Origin: Pseudoxanthomonas sp. PXM03
Lineage (GTDB): Bacteria; Pseudomonadota; Gammaproteobacteria; Xanthomonadales; Xanthomonadaceae
DNA length: 64,000 nucleotides
NCBI RefSeq assembly: GCF_014852005.1
Contig: NZ_JACVAU010000001.1
Coordinates: 766,001-830,000 of the forward strand
Direction: 5' to 3'
The notes below the pieces were generated by a model, which did not search any database, was not told the origin of the DNA, and saw nothing but the letters and a program-made list of their open reading frames with translations. Positions 58,647 through 64,000 of this stretch are shown here, piece by piece. The position numbers and the translations under genes were made by a program. The stretch's first letter is position 1, and every line of letters starts with the position of its first letter.

Positions 58647-60473
58647 TCATCGTACGGTGAGGTCGTAGCCCCAGTGGTCGGCCACGGGTTGCAGGATGGG
58701 CAGCGCGGGGACCAGCCAGCGCGAATAGGGTTGCCAGCGGCCGACGGCGCGCGCATTGACCGGCTCCACCACCTGCGAATAGCTGGGCGTGCTGATGTAA
58801 CCCTTGCGCGCGGCGTGCTGGCTGAACTGCGCGAGGAAGTCGCGGTCCTGGATGCCCAGGAAGCTGCCGATGCGTTCCACCTGTGCGGGGAAATCGCCGA
58901 CGGTGTCCTCGTAGCGCAGCACCAGCGTGTCGGGCGCCAGCAATGCCTGGTGATGGATCCAGAACTTCATCGCATTGACGTAGCTTTTCGCCAGCCGCTC
59001 CAGGCTGGAGCACAGGACCATGAAGGCGGGTGAGCGGAAATTCTGCATGTAGCAGCTGAGCAGCACGTCGCAGGGGTGGCGCAGTGCCAGGATGATCTTT
59101 GCGTTGGGGAACAGGCGCAGGATCATCGGCAGGCGCAGCATGTTGAGCGGGTTCTTGTCGACCAGCTGCTGCCCGGGCTGCAGGGTGATGACCTTGGCGA
59201 CTTCGGACCAGTACACGGCGCGCAGCTCGTCGGTGGCCGCGCCATCGAGCATGTCCAGGCCATGCGGATACTCGACGCCACGCGCTTCCATCCGCTCGAT
59301 GCAGCGCTGCAGCGTGGCGCGTTCGTCCATCGAGGCGTAATGCGGGTGGGCGTCCAGCATCTGTTCCAGCATGGTGGTGCCGGAGCGCGGAAAGCCGACG
59401 ATGAAGACGGGGGAGTCAGCCGCTGACGGCGCGCGCGGGTCGTGGCGGAACGCGCCTTCGTCCGCAGTCAGCCATTTGCTGGACACCTTCAGCGGCTCAG
59501 CACCGGAATGCGCGATCTCCGGCACGACGTCAGCCGCAAGCCGGAACTGGATGGCGTGGACCTTCTCGAGGCAGGACATCGCATCGGCTGGTCGCCCCTG
59601 TTTGTCCGCGATGCTGGCGAGCGTGAACAAGGCCGTGGTCTCGGCCTGCACGTGCGGCGTGCGGTCCAGGATTGCATTCGATGCAGCCAGTGCCTGCGCG
59701 TAGTTCTTGTCGCGCATGGCGATGGCCGCCTGCAGTTGCAGCAGGTCGATGCGTTCATGCAGGTTCAGCGATTCAACACGATGTTCGAGCTGCGAGACCA
59801 ATTCCCTGGCGCGAGCGATGCGGTTGGTGCGTTCGAGCAACTGGGCGAGCCGCACGATCGTGCCGACGCTGTCGGAGTCGGCGGACAACAGCAGCCGTTC
59901 GGCATCGTCGGTCCGTCCGACCTGCATAAGGACCGTGGCAAGTTCGTGTTTGAGATCCGGCGGTAAGGCTAGCCATTCGCTTTCGCATGGGATCAACGCC
60001 GCTGCACGCTGCGCATCGCCGCATTCGAAGCAGGCAAGTGCGGCGTTGATGCGGGCTTCCGCCGACTCGGGCGCCAAGTCCACCGCGTCGAGGAAACGAT
60101 GCCTTGCCTCCCCCAGTCGCCCCATCTCCAACAGCAACAGGCCGTGATCGATGAGCAAGGACACGCGGCCCGGGTCGATCGCCACTGCACGCCGGTACGC
60201 GTGATCCGCCTTCTGGTAGTCACCCGCCATGCGTGCGGCAGCGCCGAGGTTGGCCCAATGCGCGAGCACCCCCGGATGCCTGGCCGCCATGCGTTCGTAT
60301 GCCGCAACCGCGCCGGAGAACTCCCCCTGTGCCTGCAGGACCATGCCCATGAGCGTCCACAGCGACGGATCCTCCGGCTGCTCCTCCAGGGCGGACCGGC
60401 ACAGCGTCAGCGCGGCCGCGTAGCGTCCGGACTCGTAGGCGTCAACGATGCTGGCGATGGAGCTGCGATTCAT
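58647..60473 (-). CDS. TPR-containing sulfotransferase
   Basis: 608 residues. TPR repeats cover about 1-330 (e.g. WTLMGMVLQAQGEFSGAVAA, WANLGAAARMAGDYQKADHA). The sulfotransferase domain spans 350-600, with the 5'-phosphosulfate-binding loop VFIVGFPRSGTTMLEQML (356-373) and the 3'-phosphate site ALRHPCDVLLSCYMQNF (463-479). Such enzymes transfer sulfate from PAPS; the combination of TPRs and sulfotransferase suggests a protein or peptide substrate. The gene starts 22 bases after the receptor's terminator hairpin and is followed by the P4H-type oxygenase gene. No good ribosome site is evident. Confidence 0.88.
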   Translation of the reverse strand: MNRSSIASIVDAYESGRYAAALTLCRSALEEQPEDPSLWTLMGMVLQAQGEFSGAVAAYERMAARHPGVLAHWANLGAAARMAGDYQKADHAYRRAVAIDPGRVSLLIDHGLLLLEMGRLGEARHRFLDAVDLAPESAEARINAALACFECGDAQRAAALIPCESEWLALPPDLKHELATVLMQVGRTDDAERLLLSADSDSVGTIVRLAQLLERTNRIARARELVSQLEHRVESLNLHERIDLLQLQAAIAMRDKNYAQALAASNAILDRTPHVQAETTALFTLASIADKQGRPADAMSCLEKVHAIQFRLAADVVPEIAHSGAEPLKVSSKWLTADEGAFRHDPRAPSAADSPVFIVGFPRSGTTMLEQMLDAHPHYASMDERATLQRCIERMEARGVEYPHGLDMLDGAATDELRAVYWSEVAKVITLQPGQQLVDKNPLNMLRLPMILRLFPNAKIILALRHPCDVLLSCYMQNFRSPAFMVLCSSLERLAKSYVNAMKFWIHHQALLAPDTLVLRYEDTVGDFPAQVERIGSFLGIQDRDFLAQFSQHAARKGYISTPSYSQVVEPVNARAVGRWQPYSRWLVPALPILQPVADHWGYDLTVR

Positions 60474-60494
60474 CCCGGAAGTATCGCAAACCGG

Positions 60495-60528
60495 TAAAGA
60501 AAAAGCCGCGCGGGGACACCGCGCGGCT
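60495..60528 (-). terminator. Strong hairpin between receptor and sulfotransferase genes
   Basis: Minus-strand stem gccgcgcgg / ccgcgcggc with a 5-base loop, followed by TTTTTCTTT. It lies 27 bases past the receptor stop and 22 bases before the next ATG. There is no room for a separate promoter after it, so read-through or a promoter inside the receptor gene must feed the downstream genes. Confidence 0.9.
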
Positions 60529-60554
60529 CAAGTACACGAAAGTGCAATCTAGAC

Positions 60555-63425
60555 TCAGAAGTTCATCGTATAGCGGGCCCACAGGTAGCGGCCGACCGTA
60601 TCGAACGTGTTGACGTCGGTGTTCGCATTGAGCACGTTGTTCTGGTACATCATCTGCGGCTGCTTGTCGAACACGTTGTCGAGGCCGACCTCGACCTTGG
60701 AGTTCCACCACGGCAGGTTGTAGCTGGCGCTGATGGCGTGGGTCAGGTAGTCGTCGAAGTCCACCGAGTAGCAGTACTCGGGGCTGTCGGCGCTGCAACC
60801 GCCGTCCGCACTGGCGATCTCGAAGCCGCTGACGTAACGCGTGCGCCAGGAAACGCCGAAGTCACCCTTCTGCCAGTTGACGAAGGTACGGGCGCGGACG
60901 CGCGAGTAGTTGCCGTACGACTTGTTGTACGTACCGGCGAGGCTCACGACCGTATCGGTGTCATCCAGCGGGTTCACGTCATTGTCGTACTGCGCGATGT
61001 ACGTCGCGTCCATGCCGAGCACCCAGCTGCCCCACGCGGTGTCGGGCAGGCGGTAGCGCAGCGCCAGGTCCCAGCCCTTCGTGTCCAGGCGGCCAAGGTT
61101 CACGATCGGCTCGCGGATGAAGTCGACCTGGCCATTGGAACGGCGATTGATGAAGTCGCAGAACGGGTGGCTGTCGTTGCTGAAGCAGGTGTTCACCACA
61201 GTCTGCGCGTCAGCGCGGGTGATGGTCTCGTTGAGGTAGAGGCGCCAGTAGTCCAGGCTGACCGAGAAGCCCGGCAGGAACTCCGGATCGTAGACCGCGC
61301 CCCAGGAGAACGACTTGCCTTCTTCCGGCTGCAGGTCGAAGCCGGCGGCCACGGAGCCGGACCACACGCCGTTGGTCTGGGACGTCGGGGCAGCACCGAT
61401 ACCGGTGGTGGGGATGTTGGTCGCACCGGCACCCGCACCACACGCGTTCTCGTGGTTGCGCGGTGCGCCGGTGGCGCCGTAGCCCTGGCAGGGGTCGTCC
61501 AGCTGCGGAGAGTCGCCCTGCGGACCGGCGTACAGATCCTGGATGCGCGGCGCACGGAAGACTTCGGCCACCGTGCCGCGGAACAGCAGGTTCTCGATCG
61601 GACGCCATTCCACCTGCAGCTTGCTGTTGGTGGTGTCGCCGAAGGTGCTGTAGTCGGAGTAGCGGCTGCCGATGCTGACCGACAGCAGGTGCGCGAACGG
61701 CATCTCCGAAAGGATCGGGACGTACAGTTCGCCGTACACCTCGGAAACATCGAACTTGCCGGACAGCGCCGAGCTACAGGCTTCCTGCGAGATGAAGCAG
61801 CGGCCTTCCTCGTTGGCGATGGCGATGTAGTCGACTTCGCTGCGCTGGTACTCCTCGCGCCACGAAGCACCGAAGGCCAGCTGCACGGCGCCGGCCGGCA
61901 GGTTGAACAACTCGCCACTCGCGTTGGCTTCGAAGCTGCGGTTCTGGCGCATGGTCGAGTAGTACGGACGTGCTTCGTACTGGCTCAGCGTCGCGATGGT
62001 CTGCGGGTCATCGATGTTGAAGATGTTCAGCGGCGTGCAGCCGGCGATGATGGCACCCGGGGCGCCGCACTTGACCACGCCGTCGGTGTCCAGGAACGAC
62101 GGACCCAGTGCATCGGCCAGGCCCGCGTAGTACACGTAGCCGTAGCTCGTGTTCTCGCTCAGGTAGTGGCCATAGTTGAACGCAGCGTCCCACTTCCAGG
62201 TTTCGCCGACGAAGCCTTCCAGGCCTGCGACGACCTGCGAGGTGGTGGTGTCGTAATAGGAGCGACGCTGGCCCAGCGAAGTGAAGCGCGTCAGGAACAG
62301 GTTGTCATCGGTGGCGCTGACCGGCCCGAAGTTCACACCGAACGGGTTGTAGTAGTTGTCGGCGGAGATGACGACGCCGTCGGACGAGGTGTCGAACGGC
62401 AGCGCGGCGATCGCGAAGTTCGACGAAGTCTTGTTGTGGTAGACCTCGGCAAATGCGTTCAGGTTGTCCGTGATCTGGTAGTTCGCCAGGAAGAACGCAT
62501 TGGTGCGCTCCTGCGGCGTCATGATCAGGTTGGTGGCCTGGTAGTTGTACGAGTCGGTCGAACCCGTGTAGCAGCGATAATCGTCGGTGGTGTCGCCGGC
62601 AGCACCGGGGATGCGGGTGACGTTGTCGCAGCCGTACTGTGCGATCAGCGGGCTGCCTTCCGGGAAGAAGATGCGACCACGCGGAGCGCGGCTCGAACCA
62701 GCGACAGAGACCGCACCGCTGTACAGGTAGGTCGCGTCCTTCGAGAAATCACGGTCAGCCGAAGAGATGCCATCGAACTTGTTGTAGTTCAGGCCGGCAA
62801 TGATGTTGCCCTTCTCGCCCACCTGGCCGAAGGTCACCGAACCGCCGCTGCGCTGGCCGTCCTGGTGGCTGGGGGTCATGCCGAAGTCGACCGATGCGGT
62901 CAGGCCTTCGAAATCGCGGCGCAGGATGAAGTTGACCACGCCTGCGACGGCATCGGAGCCGTACACGGCCGAGGCACCGCTCATCAGCACTTCGATGCGC
63001 TCGACGGCCGAGGACGGAATGGAGTTGAGGTCGTTGTTGACGATGCGGCGGCCGTTGACCAGCAGCAGGGTGCGCTCGGAACCCAGGCCGCGCAGTTCCA
63101 CGGTGGACGAGCCGTCGCCACCGCCATTGTTGACCTGCGGGTTGGTGGCGGCGCCGGAAACGGCGGGCAGTTCCTGGATCAGATCGCCCAGCGTCAGCTT
63201 GCCGGTCTGTTCGATGGCGGCGCGGTCGATGATCACGACCGGGCTGGCGGTCTCGGTTTCAACGCGGGCAACGCGCGAACCGGTGACCTGGATGGCGTCC
63301 AGGGTCTTGGCGCCTTCGGTGGTGGATTCCTGTGCGAACGCGAGGCCGGTGCCGGCAGCGCTGGTCGCACCCACTGCGAGGACGAAGCCGATGGCTTCGC
63401 GCAGCTTGGTGGTCTTGAAGTTCAT
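60555..63425 (-). CDS. Large TonB-dependent receptor of modification cluster
   Basis: Outer-membrane receptor of 956 residues. Signal peptide (MNFKTTKLREAIGFVLAVGA) followed by TonB-box-like KTLDAIQVTGSRV, plug (LLLVNGRRIVNNDLNSIPSS; IEVLMSGASAVYGSDAVAGV) and a large barrel ending in Phe (LWARYTMNF). Six close cysteine pairs occur in the barrel region (e.g. KCGAPGAIIAGC, RCFISQEAC, TCFSNDSHPFC, GCSADSPEYC), suggesting disulfide-stabilised loops. GGAGAGAG precedes the ATG. Ligand is unknown; the neighbouring modifying enzymes suggest a peptide or modified organic substrate, which is speculative. Confidence 0.9.
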   Translation of the reverse strand: MNFKTTKLREAIGFVLAVGATSAAGTGLAFAQESTTEGAKTLDAIQVTGSRVARVETETASPVVIIDRAAIEQTGKLTLGDLIQELPAVSGAATNPQVNNGGGDGSSTVELRGLGSERTLLLVNGRRIVNNDLNSIPSSAVERIEVLMSGASAVYGSDAVAGVVNFILRRDFEGLTASVDFGMTPSHQDGQRSGGSVTFGQVGEKGNIIAGLNYNKFDGISSADRDFSKDATYLYSGAVSVAGSSRAPRGRIFFPEGSPLIAQYGCDNVTRIPGAAGDTTDDYRCYTGSTDSYNYQATNLIMTPQERTNAFFLANYQITDNLNAFAEVYHNKTSSNFAIAALPFDTSSDGVVISADNYYNPFGVNFGPVSATDDNLFLTRFTSLGQRRSYYDTTTSQVVAGLEGFVGETWKWDAAFNYGHYLSENTSYGYVYYAGLADALGPSFLDTDGVVKCGAPGAIIAGCTPLNIFNIDDPQTIATLSQYEARPYYSTMRQNRSFEANASGELFNLPAGAVQLAFGASWREEYQRSEVDYIAIANEEGRCFISQEACSSALSGKFDVSEVYGELYVPILSEMPFAHLLSVSIGSRYSDYSTFGDTTNSKLQVEWRPIENLLFRGTVAEVFRAPRIQDLYAGPQGDSPQLDDPCQGYGATGAPRNHENACGAGAGATNIPTTGIGAAPTSQTNGVWSGSVAAGFDLQPEEGKSFSWGAVYDPEFLPGFSVSLDYWRLYLNETITRADAQTVVNTCFSNDSHPFCDFINRRSNGQVDFIREPIVNLGRLDTKGWDLALRYRLPDTAWGSWVLGMDATYIAQYDNDVNPLDDTDTVVSLAGTYNKSYGNYSRVRARTFVNWQKGDFGVSWRTRYVSGFEIASADGGCSADSPEYCYSVDFDDYLTHAISASYNLPWWNSKVEVGLDNVFDKQPQMMYQNNVLNANTDVNTFDTVGRYLWARYTMNF

Positions 63426-63509
63426 TCTCTCTCCAGATGAGGTCTGTTACGCCCTAGGGATACCCGGCTGGCAAGCCAAATACGGCTACCAAAATGCTGG
63501 GGTGACCCG

Positions 63510-63515
63510 ATCATA
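63510..63515 (-). promoter_or_regulatory. Candidate -10 box of the receptor promoter
   Basis: TATGAT on the minus strand, about 85 bases upstream of the receptor ATG, with only a poor -35 candidate (TTTAAT, 63533-63538). The surrounding 63426-63638 is gene-free and comparatively AT-rich; no Fur box is seen. Confidence 0.45.
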
Positions 63516-63638
63516 GACGCGCGGCCGGGAGAATTAAAGAGTCGTTAAGGCGCTTTGGCAGGCCCGGGCGGGAGAAATTTCCATTTCCCTCTATTCATGC
63601 GCGTGATGAACGGGTGAAAGCCCCAGATTCGGCGGGGA

Positions 63639-64000
63639 TCAGGTGGGGATGACGTCGAACGCCAGGCTGATGCGCGCGGTGGGGCCGCTGTAGGGGACGG
63701 TGTGGTGGAAGAAGTACGAAGGGAAAAGCAGCACTTCACCTGTGCGGGGAACGTGCTGGAGGCTGCGGGGAGGCGCGCTCCGGGCAAACTCGGGCTGCGG
63801 ATGCCCGAACACGATGGCACCACTGTCCGTCGCCGTGGGCTGGCCCGCATCCAGATAGAAGACGCCACTCATCCAGCCGGCCGGATGGATATGGGGCGTC
63901 TGGTGGCCTCCTTCGTGCAGAACGGTGGCCCACATCTGCAAGCGCCAGCGCCGGGGCATGGCAAGCCGCCAGGGATGCGTTGCCAGCCCGGGATTGGCGG
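63639..64000 (-). CDS. Putative 2OG-Fe(II) oxygenase, C-terminal part (PF13759-like), truncated by window edge
   Basis: Open on the minus strand from the right edge to a TGA at 63639; about 120 residues are visible and the N-terminus lies beyond base 64000. The visible part has THPWRLAMPRRWRLQMWATV, then TVLHEGGHQTPHIHPAGWMS (metal HxH region), GVFYLDAGQP, LLFPSYFFHHTVPYSG (second metal His) and the end RISLAFDVIPT. This matches the family usually called putative 2OG-Fe(II) oxygenase, often fused to TPRs. It is on the same strand as, and upstream of, the receptor, so it may be part of the same locus. Confidence 0.8.
   Translation of the reverse strand, partial: ANPGLATHPWRLAMPRRWRLQMWATVLHEGGHQTPHIHPAGWMSGVFYLDAGQPTATDSGAIVFGHPQPEFARSAPPRSLQHVPRTGEVLLFPSYFFHHTVPYSGPTARISLAFDVIPT

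Noticed and set aside
60738-63440. Long plus-strand frame over the receptor gene
   Set aside because: Shadow of the TonB receptor.

Overview
The window is high-GC chromosomal DNA from a gammaproteobacterium of the Lysobacteraceae (Xanthomonadaceae), most likely Pseudoxanthomonas or a close relative. The case rests on gene content: a GTP-type PEP carboxykinase, a Xanthomonas-like cellobionic-acid-phosphorylase candidate, three TonB-dependent receptors, a lysine/alanine-repeat histone H1-like protein, and short palindromic intergenic repeats of the kind common in this family. There are no rRNA or tRNA genes, CRISPR arrays, phage genes or intact insertion sequences. Most genes are housekeeping genes in short operons.

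Layout. 1-3.6 kb: GH94 phosphorylase (cut by the left edge), translationally coupled to a GPH sugar transporter. 3.8-12.2 kb: ahcY with an SAH riboswitch, ppc, the ABC-F gene uup, an acyl-CoA thioesterase and metK. 12.4-16.4 kb: an OlsF-like acyltransferase fusion coupled to an LpxH-like phosphoesterase, a DUF457 membrane protein and a small secreted protein. 16.5-21.7 kb: a methyltransferase, dusB, and a Fur-boxed siderophore receptor with a PepSY membrane protein. 21.8-25 kb: rbsK, nupC, and an Mn exporter gene under a yybP-ykoY riboswitch. 25-30.5 kb: an aldo/keto reductase and a Fur-boxed hemP/heme-receptor operon. 30.5-33.1 kb: an ECF sigma / anti-sigma / PDZ operon. 33.2-36.8 kb: SPFH-NfeD genes, gcvT and gcvH. 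36.8-38.3 kb: about 1 kb without genes, holding A/T tracts and a predicted small RNA, then the H1-like gene. 38.4-45 kb: SRPBCC protein, serine hydrolase, GMC oxidoreductase, TLC-type transporter and DUF1304 protein. 44.6-49.3 kb: a fatty-acid operon (hydrolase, fadE, hotdog protein) divergent from a TetR regulator. 49.4-52 kb: lipoprotein, DUF2145 pair and HTH regulator. 52.0-54.3 kb: a degenerate 21-bp tandem array, then pckG. 54.7-56.7 kb: a second ECF sigma / anti-sigma / DUF4097 operon. 56.7-64 kb: an outer-membrane receptor surrounded by an Asp/Asn beta-hydroxylase-like TPR protein, two 2OG-Fe(II) oxygenases and a TPR-sulfotransferase.

The methyl cycle (metK, ahcY), glycine cleavage (gcvT, gcvH) and the PEP/oxaloacetate node (ppc, pckG) are represented. 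Iron and manganese homeostasis is visible in two Fur-boxed receptor loci and the Mn riboswitch. The most unusual parts are the receptor plus modifying-enzyme cluster at the right end, the 17-unit 21-bp palindromic array upstream of pckG, and the predicted RNA or attenuator upstream of the H1-like gene.
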